A stretch of DNA of 64,000 nucleotides from an uncultured Aquimarina sp. (GTDB lineage: Bacteria > Bacteroidota > Bacteroidia > Flavobacteriales > Flavobacteriaceae): positions 92,140 to 156,139 of the forward strand of contig CANNCQ010000001.1 in the NCBI GenBank assembly GCA_947503135.1, given 5' to 3'. This document shows positions 1-7,833 of this stretch, in pieces (position 1 is the stretch's first letter; every line of letters starts with the position of its first letter). Position numbers and translations under genes: made by a program. The notes under the pieces were generated by a model, which saw only the letters and a list, made by a program, of their open reading frames with translations, did no database searches and was not told where the DNA came from.

Positions 1-160
1 GTATTGCCTTTGCTTTTTGAAACCGTGCTTTTCGCTTGAAATAAAACGAATGCGCATACCGAGGATCATATACCCGAATGCCCAACTCAAAGGGCATTAG
101 AGCTTCGATCGCTAATTTGATGGTAAAGCGTTGTTTATTCGATGGAATGGGTATGATCAT
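1..160 (-). CDS. Partial protein of the structural-looking module (N-terminus only)
   Basis: Only the first 53 codons are in the window. The protein begins MIIPIPSNKQRFTIKLAIEA and goes on with alternating hydrophobic and polar residues typical of beta strands, then a basic stretch. AGGAGC lies a few bases before the ATG. It follows the 167-residue membrane-anchored protein on the same strand with a 14-base gap, so it belongs to the same transcript. I do not recognise the family. A virion or surface protein is a guess from position only. Confidence 0.7.
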   Translation of the reverse strand, partial: MIIPIPSNKQRFTIKLAIEALMPFELGIRVYDPRYAHSFYFKRKARFQKAKAI

Positions 161-174
161 AACAGCTCCTTACT

Positions 175-678
175 TTATGGGGTATTCTTTTTCAAAGCGA
201 TTGCTCCGATAATTCCAATGACAACCACGCCACCAATAATTAAAGGGACTTTGGGAAATCCCGCTTCTTTTTCAGGAGTTTCTGAATCGCCAAGACTTAC
301 CGAATAATCAGTATCAGGGGTATCAGATGCTTCTGAAGGATTTAACTGCGAAGTCATCGCACTAATTTGTGCTCCAATTCCACTAGCTCCACCAGAAGCT
401 GTGTAGGTATTTCCTAGTTTTCTAATTAAAGTACTGCGACGTTTTCTACGCATTACCCTAATAGGACTATTTCTACGAGCGCTTCTACGCTGAATCCGCT
501 CGGTTCTGCGTTGGACTCGTTGTCCTTTGCGAGCGGATCGCCTTTGTTTTCGACCAGCTCTTCGTGAAGCAATAGCACTCTGACTTCTTCTTCCTTTAGT
601 TCTTTTACCAAAAAAGTTATCGTAATTATCTTCTCCTGCTTGCTTGGCAAGAATTGCTTCTGTTTCTCCTGCAATCAT
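175..678 (-). CDS. Arginine-rich protein with C-terminal membrane anchor (167 aa)
   Basis: Residues about 25-90 form a protamine-like segment dominated by Arg, Ser, Ala and Gln (for example RKQRRSARKGQRVQRR), which could bind nucleic acid. A Ser/Thr/Asp/Glu linker follows. The last 25 residues contain one hydrophobic helix (PLIIGGVVVIGIIGAIAL) ending in KKNTP, so the bulk of the protein is predicted on the cytoplasmic or interior side. It is one of three neighbouring proteins with this tail-anchored layout. No enzyme motif is visible. A DNA-condensing membrane protein of a virion is possible but unproven. Confidence 0.8.
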   Translation of the reverse strand: MIAGETEAILAKQAGEDNYDNFFGKRTKGRRSQSAIASRRAGRKQRRSARKGQRVQRRTERIQRRSARRNSPIRVMRRKRRSTLIRKLGNTYTASGGASGIGAQISAMTSQLNPSEASDTPDTDYSVSLGDSETPEKEAGFPKVPLIIGGVVVIGIIGAIALKKNTP

Positions 679-691
679 TATTCTTATTTCT

Positions 692-919
692 TTAAATGAT
701 TTCTAATACCCGAAGTGTACTCTGATCGGGATCAAAGGCAACGGCCTGATACCCTTTACCCACAAAAGGATAGCCTTTGGCTTCTCCAGGGGCTAAAGGA
801 ACTCCGTTTACAATGGCTTCGGTAGTCCCTATATTCTTGATCGAACCGACTAAAAAGCCAAGCTGTAACTCTCCAGCTTGGGTATAGTCCTGTTCATTAA
901 TTTTTGCTAATACATCCAT
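692..919 (-). CDS. Small beta-rich protein (75 aa), unknown
   Basis: The 75-residue protein has no membrane segment. Its second half (GSIKNIGTTEAIVNGVPLAP and onward) shows short hydrophobic strands separated by Gly/Pro/Asn turns, which suggests a small beta sandwich. It lies 13 bases before the 167-residue gene and 11 bases after the 223-residue gene, all in one direction, so it is part of one operon. Small beta-sandwich proteins are common in phage particles, but I cannot assign a family. Confidence 0.8.
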   Translation of the reverse strand: MDVLAKINEQDYTQAGELQLGFLVGSIKNIGTTEAIVNGVPLAPGEAKGYPFVGKGYQAVAFDPDQSTLRVLEII

Positions 920-930
920 ATTATTTTAAT

Positions 931-1602
931 TTATGTAGGCATTACTGGAGCGCGCATTTGCGGATAGGGCATAGGCGGACGGCTCGACTTCATAAATACA
1001 ACAGCTCCAATTCCTAGAATCGCTATACCGCCACCGATCATAAGCATCATATTAGTTTTCTTTTTGGCTTCTACTTTTGCTTCTCGTTTCGAGGCTTCTT
1101 CTCTTCTTCTGCGTTCTTCTTGTTCCCTTCGTCTTTGAGCTGCTTCTTCACGTTTTTGTTGTTGTTCTCGCTGGCGTTGTTCTCTTTGAGCTTGCATACG
1201 ACTTTGCAGATCACGCTTAGCAGCTAAAGCTTGTGATCTACCATAAGCTTGCTCTTCCCTAGCGGATGCAGCAGCAGCTCGTCTAGCACTCCTTTTAGCG
1301 CTTTTACGTTTAATGAGCCCCCCCACAATACCTACCGCACCTGTGAGAAGACCTAAAAACTGATCTTCATCGTTAGCACTTAAGCGCAGGATGAGGCTTT
1401 CTAAAGATTCTTGAAAATTGGTATCTCCACTTTCAAGTTTTTCAATAACGATATCACTTAAATCATTTTGCGAAGGATTCCCTTTAAAAATGATGTTGTA
1501 ATCCGTTAATAATTTCCTTAAAGCTTCGGGATAATTGACAATGAGGTAGGCAATATTATCGATAACCTGATTGTATTTGAGTTGTGTGATTTTATTTGCC
1601 AT
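931..1602 (-). CDS. Tail-anchored protein with charged single helix (223 aa)
   Basis: Three parts are visible. Residues 1-75 form a helical N-terminal module that resembles the start of the neighbouring 209-residue protein (a hydrophobic helix, an NPE/NPK step, then an acidic helix). Residues about 95-180 are almost entirely Arg, Glu, Gln, Ala and Lys, as in long isolated charged helices. Residues about 185-205 form one membrane helix (MLMIGGGIAILGIGAVVFM) followed by a short Pro/Met-rich tail. Its start overlaps the end of the 209-residue gene by 11 bases, implying translational coupling. Function unknown; a spacer or scaffold on a membrane is plausible. Confidence 0.85.
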   Translation of the reverse strand: MANKITQLKYNQVIDNIAYLIVNYPEALRKLLTDYNIIFKGNPSQNDLSDIVIEKLESGDTNFQESLESLILRLSANDEDQFLGLLTGAVGIVGGLIKRKSAKRSARRAAAASAREEQAYGRSQALAAKRDLQSRMQAQREQRQREQQQKREEAAQRRREQEERRRREEASKREAKVEAKKKTNMMLMIGGGIAILGIGAVVFMKSSRPPMPYPQMRAPVMPT

Positions 1603-2221
1603 TATTGAAATTAAATTTTAGTCCGTGTCCTACTAGAGTGCCTGCAAAAAACACGATTCCAAGAAGGATTAATTCATCTCTTGAAATGAGTTGTTGCTTT
1701 GATTTTGGCTCTGTTTTTTCGGTCTTGTTATTCTTCTCTTTTCGTTGACGGATTTCATTCCAAACCATTTGTACTTCCTGAGCTAAAGTCGTATTCTCAG
1801 GATCTGTATTTGATTTGCGAACGATACCTCGGTAATACTTTTCAAGTGCTCCATCACTATAACTTTCAAATTGACTTAAAAAACTATCCTCATCACCAGA
1901 ACCCATATAATTGGAATGTCCACAGTTCGAGCAATAATCCCCATCGTCATTGTAAGCATCATTTTTACAAGCGCCACAACTAGAAGTTGTTTGGAATTTA
2001 TTTAGAGAAAGAATAGTTCCTTTATCAGGGTGTAATTGCACCAATTCCTCAATGAACTTCTTGCCTTTTTTACGCGAAAGTTCTTTGATTGCACTGGCTA
2101 ATCCTAGAGGGTCTTTGGGCGGATCAAAACCTTGATTGTATAGTAATTCAGAAACCTTTTTAGGATTGTGAAAAACGATATAATCAATTTTATTTTGAGC
2201 CAATTGATGTGCTTGTTTCAT
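1592..2221 (-). CDS. Zinc-ribbon protein with C-terminal membrane anchor (209 aa)
   Basis: Residues 1-70 form a helical module similar in layout to the N-terminus of the next protein downstream. A zinc-ribbon candidate follows at about residues 80-105, with two CxxC pairs (SCGAC and YCSNCGHS) some 13 residues apart. After a charged linker there is one membrane helix near the C-terminus (LILLGIVFFAGTLVGHG) and a short basic tail. It overlaps the following gene. No catalytic motif is seen. The repeated plan of helical module, variable middle and C-terminal anchor is the main clue to its role. Confidence 0.85.
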   Translation of the reverse strand: MKQAHQLAQNKIDYIVFHNPKKVSELLYNQGFDPPKDPLGLASAIKELSRKKGKKFIEELVQLHPDKGTILSLNKFQTTSSCGACKNDAYNDDGDYCSNCGHSNYMGSGDEDSFLSQFESYSDGALEKYYRGIVRKSNTDPENTTLAQEVQMVWNEIRQRKEKNNKTEKTEPKSKQQLISRDELILLGIVFFAGTLVGHGLKFNFNNGK

Positions 2222-2307
2222 ATCAGATTTAAAAAAATAGCCAAAGCAAGGGTTGGGGAATTCCTTAACTCTGGCTATTTATAGTTAGATAATTAAGCGC
2301 TTTTTGA

Positions 2308-3192
2308 TTAGCGTCTTCTGCGTCTGAGTCGAGAAACACGTCTACGAACAGGTCGTCTAACGATTCTTCGTCTCACAGGGCGTCTCGATCTTCGCCTTTT
2401 AGGACGTAAGCCTAGAGCAGTGGGACGTTTACGTCTTGCCAAGTCGATTTGTGGAAGTCCTGTAGTTCTTGGAGCTCTTGAAAGTTCAGCTACATTTTGA
2501 CCCTTTAGTAAGTTTCCTAGATTGGCACGCGCCTTAATAGTGAAAGTAAACACAGCCGTTACGCCATCTTCAACTACTACACGCAACGAATCTTGACCTG
2601 TTACATCCATCTCAAAGTTATCGTCATCGATAAGTGATTGGGTAAAGTTTTGTGGAGAAGTCGCATTACGGGGTTGATAAACTCGTGTTGTTTTTGATCC
2701 CGAAGCCGTTCTACGTTCAATACGTAATACATTGTCAAATTGCAATGGATTATTTACCGAGTATTTCATACCCGCAATCTTAAACGGATTAGCTTTACTC
2801 TCTTCACGTACTTCCTTGTGGCTTGATTCTTCAATGTCAACAACAACGCCATTGGGTTGTGCATTCTCGGCATTAGCGCCAAAAATCACGGCTTGTGCGG
2901 ATGCTCCTGAAGCGTTGGTAACCACAACGGTTAAAGTTCTGTCGTTGGGATCAATTTTCCCTATAGAAGATTTTGTATAGTCATCATAACTGTCATCATC
3001 ATACTCTCCATCGTCGTCATAATCATCGTAGTCGTCATAGTCATCTTCGAAATCATCATCATAACCATCTTCTGCGCCTTCAAAGCCAGAGTCAAAGTCG
3101 TCTTCATCTTCGTCGTCATAACTGTCGTAGTCATCGTACTGATCTTCGGCAGCTTCTTCATAACGCATTAATTCGTCGTTATAATCTGTCAT
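2308..3192 (-). CDS. Protein with acidic head, beta core and arginine tail (294 aa); capsid-like candidate
   Basis: The first 75 residues are nearly all Asp, Glu and Tyr. Residues about 80-235 form a beta-strand-rich core (TLTVVVTNASGASAQAVIFG and later strands) that could be a jelly-roll type fold. The last 40 residues are Arg-rich (RRPVRRRVSRLRRRRR). This strong charge polarity would let the tail bind nucleic acid and the head bind a basic partner such as the neighbouring Arg-rich proteins. It is the only large beta-domain protein in the module, so I consider it the best capsid candidate visible here. That is inference; I recognise no family with certainty. Confidence 0.8.
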   Translation of the reverse strand: MTDYNDELMRYEEAAEDQYDDYDSYDDEDEDDFDSGFEGAEDGYDDDFEDDYDDYDDYDDDGEYDDDSYDDYTKSSIGKIDPNDRTLTVVVTNASGASAQAVIFGANAENAQPNGVVVDIEESSHKEVREESKANPFKIAGMKYSVNNPLQFDNVLRIERRTASGSKTTRVYQPRNATSPQNFTQSLIDDDNFEMDVTGQDSLRVVVEDGVTAVFTFTIKARANLGNLLKGQNVAELSRAPRTTGLPQIDLARRKRPTALGLRPKRRRSRRPVRRRIVRRPVRRRVSRLRRRRR

Positions 3193-3262
3193 AAGTTTTG
3201 TTTTTCCCTTATTGAAATAAGGATTACTCTAAAGTTTTAAAACCCAATGGTATCTCTAAATA

Positions 3263-3433
3263 CTATTTTTTAGTTGGGCTTGGAATAGCTTTCTTTTTCT
3301 GTTCAGCTATCTTTTTAGCTTTCATTTTTTGAACCATTGGAGCGACCAAAAAGGTTCCTAAAGCAAGTCCTACAATACCAGCTCCTACGCAGTAGAGAAT
3401 TGGTGTCCAGGCAATATCATTTTCTTGTGCCAT
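3263..3433 (-). CDS. Small single-span membrane protein (56 aa)
   Basis: The translation starts MAQENDIAWTPILYC and contains one glycine-rich membrane helix (GAGIVGLALGTFLVAP), then a Lys-rich tail (KKIAEQKKKAIPSPTKK). The frame is open from ATG to TAG over 57 codons and lies 70 bases upstream of the 294-residue gene on the same strand. The GxxxG-like spacing suggests helix packing in a membrane, as in small viral membrane proteins. It is the first backbone gene left of the AbiE cassette. Function unknown. Confidence 0.65.
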   Translation of the reverse strand: MAQENDIAWTPILYCVGAGIVGLALGTFLVAPMVQKMKAKKIAEQKKKAIPSPTKK

Positions 3434-3590
3434 TCTATTTTATATTAATGTTGAATTGTGGCGAGGTCTCTAAACCTTGATTGAGTGCGAAGTTGAGATA
3501 GTAGTGCTGTTTTTCCGCTGTACAGAATGGGAGTTTGAGACGGAGTTATGATTAATAGAAATTAAATAAGGAATAGTTGTTGTTTAAAAA

Positions 3591-3618
3591 GTCAAGTAAA
3601 ACTATGTAAAAACTTGAC
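3591..3618. promoter_or_regulatory. Inverted repeat, probable AbiEi operator
   Basis: GTCAAG (3591-3596) and CTTGAC (3613-3618) form a perfect 6-bp inverted repeat with 16 bases between. The right arm overlaps the -33 element of the abiE promoter. Known AbiEi antitoxins repress their own operon by binding inverted repeats at the promoter, so this is the obvious candidate site. Confidence 0.5.
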
Positions 3619-3643
3619 ATTATAAAGTAAATAACTATCTTTG
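3614..3643 (+). promoter_or_regulatory. Promoter of the abiE operon
   Basis: TTG at 3614-3616 is followed after exactly 19 bases by TATCTTTG at 3636-3643, a full match to the Bacteroidota consensus TTG-N19-TAnnTTTG. The abiEi ATG follows 13 bases later, so the leader would be very short. Confidence 0.75.
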
Positions 3644-3656
3644 TACTGTATTAATT

Positions 3657-4382
3657 ATGAATATAACTACTTACATAAAAGATAAGATTACTCGTATAGA
3701 TGAAGGAAGTGCATTTACCTACGATGATTTAGCTATTCCTAATGGCGAATTTACTGCTGCTTCTAAATCTTTGAGCCGGTTAGTAAGAGCGGGTACGATT
3801 AAGCGATATCGAAAAGGGGTGTATTATAAGCCAAAGCAAACGGATTTTGGAGAGTTGAAACCTAGTGATTCAGAACTGCTTAAAATCTATCTTTTTGAAA
3901 ATAACAAACAAGTAGCCTATATTACAGGAGTACGTTTGTACAATCAGCTAAGTTTGACCACTCAGGTTCCTAATGTAATTAGAATAGCGAGTAACACTAA
4001 GCAGGTGAGAGGTAAAGTAGGCAATACAATAGTACGTCCTGCAAAGAGTTATGTGGTTGTTTCTAAAAAGAATATTCCTTTATTACAAATACTAGACGTA
4101 GCAAAAGATTTTAAAAGTATTCCTGATGGAAATAGATCTCAGATTCTTTCTTTTCTAAAAACTAAAATAGCGCAATTTTCAGCAAAGGATTTAGAACGTT
4201 TTACTACTTTCGCAAAAGCATACCCACCTAAAGTAGCGGCATTAATAGGGGCTATTTTTGAAGTTCTGGGATTTGAAAAACAAAGTCAAGCCTTGCGGAA
4301 AAGTATCAATACATTGAGTACTTACAGCTTTGGAATAACTGAAGATTTATTACCCACAATTAATAACTGGAATATCGCATAA
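3657..4382 (+). CDS. abiEi: AbiEi-like antitoxin/regulator (type IV toxin-antitoxin)
   Basis: The 241-residue protein has an N-terminal winged-helix-like region (about 1-65, including SKSLSRLVRAGTIKRYRKGV), typical of the DUF6088/AbiEi group, then a longer domain. In the AbiE system this protein represses the operon and counteracts the AbiEii toxin without binding it. Its stop overlaps the abiEii start in TAATG, so the two are coupled. The promoter and an inverted repeat lie directly upstream. The cassette is on the plus strand inside a minus-strand gene block. The pairing with a nucleotidyltransferase makes the call firm. Confidence 0.88.
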   Translation: MNITTYIKDKITRIDEGSAFTYDDLAIPNGEFTAASKSLSRLVRAGTIKRYRKGVYYKPKQTDFGELKPSDSELLKIYLFENNKQVAYITGVRLYNQLSLTTQVPNVIRIASNTKQVRGKVGNTIVRPAKSYVVVSKKNIPLLQILDVAKDFKSIPDGNRSQILSFLKTKIAQFSAKDLERFTTFAKAYPPKVAALIGAIFEVLGFEKQSQALRKSINTLSTYSFGITEDLLPTINNWNIA

Positions 4383-5368
4383 TGAGATTGCACGAATACA
4401 AAGAGCCATTTAGAAATGCGATTAGAGCAGCAGCTGATCATTTTGGAATAGCGGAAATATTTATTGAAAAAGATTATTGGGTAACCTATGCGCTCAAACA
4501 GATTTTCAATAATCCTAAATCTAAAGATATTGCTGTTTTCAAAGGAGGAACATCACTTTCGAAATGTCATAAAATCATTGAGCGTTTTTCTGAAGATATC
4601 GACATTGTTATTATTACAGATGAGACAGACGGAAGTAACGCTATAAAAAAGAAACTAAAATTAGTAACCGAGGCAGTTACTAAACCTTTAGAGTATGTGC
4701 CAAATCATCTGATTGAAAATAAAAAAGGGAAGATTAGAAAGCTTGTTTACAGTTATGATAAGAGCGGTATGGATGGAGCTTTTGGTCACGTACGTGATGA
4801 AATAGTGGTAGAAGTATCCAGTTATGGAAGTCCCCATCCTAGTAGTACTGTGGAAATTCATTCAATGATTACAGGGCTAATTGCCAATACAGGCAATATA
4901 GATTTAATAACTAAATATGAGTTAGAGCCTTTCAAAGTTGTTGTTCTTGATATAGAACGCACTTTCTGTGAAAAGATAATCAGCCTTGTGCGATTTTCAT
5001 ATACTGAAAATCCGCTGCAAGATTTAGCGGATAAAGTGAGGCACACCTATGATTTACATCAATTATTAAAGCTAGATCAAATACAAGATTTCTTATCTAG
5101 TGTAGCTTTTGAAAAGATGTTGAATCAAGTGGGAGTAGATGACGACAAAGCCATTCCAAATGATAAGCTTTGGTTAACATATCACCCTTGTAAATCATTG
5201 TTTTTTAGTGATCTTGATGTGACTTGGAATAAAATAAAAACCACTTATAAGGGCAATTTTAAAGAATTGCTTACGGGCGTATTACCTGATGAAAAAGAAG
5301 TTTTCAATTCACTTAACACGATTAAAAAACGAGTGAAAGAAATTCAGTGGGAATTACAAATTAAATAG
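4382..5368 (+). CDS. abiEii: AbiEii-like nucleotidyltransferase toxin
   Basis: The protein (328 aa) shows the AbiEii/DUF1814 nucleotidyltransferase signature near residues 55-80: KGGTSLSK followed by FSEDIDIVI, which carries the two metal-binding aspartates. Family members block growth by adding nucleotides to RNA targets such as tRNA, giving abortive infection or plasmid stabilisation. It is translated from the TAATG overlap with abiEi. Its 3' end overlaps the 3' end of the convergent ATPase gene by 8 bases, so the cassette fits tightly against the backbone. Confidence 0.9.
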   Translation: MRLHEYKEPFRNAIRAAADHFGIAEIFIEKDYWVTYALKQIFNNPKSKDIAVFKGGTSLSKCHKIIERFSEDIDIVIITDETDGSNAIKKKLKLVTEAVTKPLEYVPNHLIENKKGKIRKLVYSYDKSGMDGAFGHVRDEIVVEVSSYGSPHPSSTVEIHSMITGLIANTGNIDLITKYELEPFKVVVLDIERTFCEKIISLVRFSYTENPLQDLADKVRHTYDLHQLLKLDQIQDFLSSVAFEKMLNQVGVDDDKAIPNDKLWLTYHPCKSLFFSDLDVTWNKIKTTYKGNFKELLTGVLPDEKEVFNSLNTIKKRVKEIQWELQIK

Positions 5369-6290
5369 GAGTAGACAAGCCATTTTCGTGATATCGTAAT
5401 TTCTCTGATATCATTTTTACAATTGCTTCGTTTTTGGTTTTGTAAACATTATTTCCATCAAAATCTTGTTCATTTAAAAGCATCTTTACTTTACGGCTTT
5501 CTTCTTGGTCAATAATTTTTTTACAAGCGCGAATAAATGCAGCTCGGCTACAACCTTTAATACGCTGTTCTCGCATATTTACATAAACAAAGAAACTCTT
5601 TTGAATTTTATATTCCTGTTCTGTGATCTTGCCCATCGCAAAAGCATTAGAGCATAATTCATACTGCTCATCTACAATAAGCTGACCTATGCGCACCATT
5701 TGATATTTAGGAATTCGCTCACGGTAACGTGTTACATCGTCTACTTGGTGGTGCAGGCGTAACCACGTACAATTTTGCCATTCTGAAGTGGTAATTTTTG
5801 CAACAGACTGGTGCGTAAGTACAATATCAATTCCCTTATGCCGAACGGTACATAATGCACCAATCATAGATTGTCCTTTTGCACCTGTCATATAATGATC
5901 AATATCGTCTAGGACAACCAGACCGTTTTTATAATGTTTCATAATTTTAGTAATGACTTCTTTTTTTTCATCATTATCCATTGGCGAACCATCGGAATTA
6001 AACGGGCGAATCCTGCGTGAGGAAACTTTAGTAAGTGCTTTAAGGTGATTAGGACTTACAGTTCTAAATTGTGGATAATCATCGTCATTCGTATCAAAAG
6101 CCAAAACTTTACGACCTTTCTTTCCCATTACTAGATGATCCATCATATAATGTTTGATCTCTTGTTTGTTGCGATAGGTTTTTCCAACACCAGTTTCGCC
6201 ACAAACAAGCATAATCATTGGTTGACGTTCTAAATCTTCCTTTTTATAGCTTATGGGTTTACGACCTCTAGTGGAATTTTTTTCAGGCAT
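5361..6290 (-). CDS. FtsK/HerA-like P-loop ATPase, candidate genome-packaging ATPase
   Basis: A short basic N-terminus leads to a Walker A motif at residues 31-38 (GETGVGKT). Walker B is at about 122-130 (NGLVVLDDI), and a strand with a polar sensor lies near 152-162 (KGIDIVLTHQS). This order and the length of 309 aa fit compact FtsK/HerA-type ATPases, including the packaging ATPases of tailless membrane-containing viruses. No conjugative coupling-protein domain or membrane helix is present. Its start overlaps the preceding acidic gene in TAATG. A Zot-like or plasmid-mobilisation ATPase is the main alternative. Confidence 0.75.
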   Translation of the reverse strand: MPEKNSTRGRKPISYKKEDLERQPMIMLVCGETGVGKTYRNKQEIKHYMMDHLVMGKKGRKVLAFDTNDDDYPQFRTVSPNHLKALTKVSSRRIRPFNSDGSPMDNDEKKEVITKIMKHYKNGLVVLDDIDHYMTGAKGQSMIGALCTVRHKGIDIVLTHQSVAKITTSEWQNCTWLRLHHQVDDVTRYRERIPKYQMVRIGQLIVDEQYELCSNAFAMGKITEQEYKIQKSFFVYVNMREQRIKGCSRAAFIRACKKIIDQEESRKVKMLLNEQDFDGNNVYKTKNEAIVKMISEKLRYHENGLSTPI

Positions 6291-7228
6291 TACGATTTGT
6301 TTTGTGATTCTTCAGCAACTTCTAATATGGAAAAATCATCATCGATTTCCTCTGCTTCAATATCTTGAATGATTGGTGCTATTTCTGGCTTTGTAATCTC
6401 TTTTTTAGGAGTAGATTCATTTTCAACTTCCACATTTATTTCATCTTCAGTATCATCTAATTCTCCTTTTTCTTGACGAACGATATCGAGAATGCGATTT
6501 TCAAGTAGATTATTTTCAGCGCGCACTTCCATAACGATTTGTGCTTTTTTCATTAAAATGGAAATGACAGCACCCATTAATTGTTGCTCTGGAGTGAGTT
6601 TCTTTGCTTTTTTACGAAGTACCTGCGCGAGTAATGGTCTAAGCAACGCCTGATCCTCCTTATCGAGCTTGATACGCTCTACATTCTTTTCATTCTGTTC
6701 ATCTACAACTTGAATGATCTCTTCAAACTCGTAAAACTCCTGATGCTTCTCTATTTTTACAAAATAACCACCGCCAACTGCAAGAATGTTGTTAGACATT
6801 CCCAGAATAGCATCTGCTGCTTGATTTGCTTGTGCAAGTGGTACTTCAAAATTTTGATCTGTTATCGTTTCATCTGTTTCAGAGTCAAATCCGTTCCCAT
6901 TGATATCTTGTTCAGGAGCATCTAAAGGCTCTTGTGCTTTTTCCTTTTCAACGTTTGCTTCTACGGTACTTCTAAAGTCAGTTTGAGTACTATTAATTCG
7001 CCCAGGTTCTAACTTATCAATAGTTTTACGCCGCTGCTCTGGTTTCCACACATTCCAGTTTTTCTGTTTTTCTTCTTCAGAATCTGTATGTAGCTCGCCA
7101 CCTATATCTTTTTCTATTACAGGCTGATTGAGTGGGCTGCTATCTTCATTTTGTAACTGTTCAAAATTGATTTCTTCTGGGCTGGTGGTAAGCGCATCTT
7201 GCACCTCTTGGGTTATTTTATCTTGCAT
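6290..7228 (-). CDS. Acidic protein coupled to the ATPase (312 aa), unknown
   Basis: Both ends are rich in Glu, Asp, Asn and Gln and look disordered. A folded helical part sits at about residues 125-245 with a Lys-rich helix (LLAQVLRKKAKKLTPEQQ). There is no membrane segment or known motif. The gene is translationally coupled to the ATPase by a one-base overlap and follows the DnaA-IV-like gene by 4 bases, so the three form one unit. A partner or regulator of the ATPase is the simplest reading from context alone. Confidence 0.8.
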   Translation of the reverse strand: MQDKITQEVQDALTTSPEEINFEQLQNEDSSPLNQPVIEKDIGGELHTDSEEEKQKNWNVWKPEQRRKTIDKLEPGRINSTQTDFRSTVEANVEKEKAQEPLDAPEQDINGNGFDSETDETITDQNFEVPLAQANQAADAILGMSNNILAVGGGYFVKIEKHQEFYEFEEIIQVVDEQNEKNVERIKLDKEDQALLRPLLAQVLRKKAKKLTPEQQLMGAVISILMKKAQIVMEVRAENNLLENRILDIVRQEKGELDDTEDEINVEVENESTPKKEITKPEIAPIIQDIEAEEIDDDFSILEVAEESQNKS

Positions 7229-7232
7229 AGGC

Positions 7233-7715
7233 TTAGTTCAATTTTGCAATAAAATTGATGATGTTGTTTTCTAGGATTTGGAATTTCTCTACAAAAGGCT
7301 TGTAGAATTGTGGAATGGAAAGGATTTCATCGCACTTGTGGTAATTGTAAAGTATAGCTCGTTTAGACTGGCAGAAGCTTTCGCCAATCTTTGCATAACT
7401 TGAATCGGTGTATTTCTTGAGTAAGTAATAACAAGACATTCGTGCCTCACGATACTCTTGAACGCTGCTGGTGTAGAAGTTTTCTTCTTTTAAATCAAAG
7501 ACTTCAATGCTTTGGGAAATGATAAAGACTAAAAGGAGTTTCACTTTCTCTTTATCCTGAGTGGTAAGCTCTGTATTGCTAGTCAAACTATCAATAACCT
7601 CAATGGTTTTTTGAAGCCCGAACTTCCCAATTAAGGAATCAATACTTTGCTGTAAGTCGTGGTAGTCGTATGCTGTCTTTTTCATTGGGCAATCGCCGAA
7701 TTGTTTGACAGGCAA
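7233..7715 (-). CDS. DnaA-domain-IV-like DNA-binding protein (160 aa)
   Basis: The C-terminal half contains a stretch (YREARMSCYYLLKKYTDSSY, then AKIGESF) that resembles the start of DnaA domain IV, where a conserved run of residues precedes a helix-turn-helix that binds DNA. The ATPase part of DnaA is absent. Similar stand-alone domains occur in Bacteroidota mobile elements and may mark an origin or a packaging site. A second ATG 30 bases in (MKKTAYDY) may be the true start. It is divergent from gajA across 118 bases. Confidence 0.65.
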   Translation of the reverse strand: MPVKQFGDCPMKKTAYDYHDLQQSIDSLIGKFGLQKTIEVIDSLTSNTELTTQDKEKVKLLLVFIISQSIEVFDLKEENFYTSSVQEYREARMSCYYLLKKYTDSSYAKIGESFCQSKRAILYNYHKCDEILSIPQFYKPFVEKFQILENNIINFIAKLN

Positions 7716-7833
7716 ACTACTAAAAGTTGTTTTTCATTTTATTTACAAAAAGTTTATAGAAGATTTACTTTGGTTTACGCTTGAGCAGGTGCGAATGTTT
7801 TTTAACTTGTAGGGTTTAAAACTATTCTTAAGT

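Noticed and set aside
2973..3194. A His-rich plus-strand frame and repeated GTCATC-like units that could look like a repeat array
   Set aside because: It is the reverse reading of the Asp codons of the 294-aa protein. The units are irregular codon repeats, without spacers of even length as in CRISPR.
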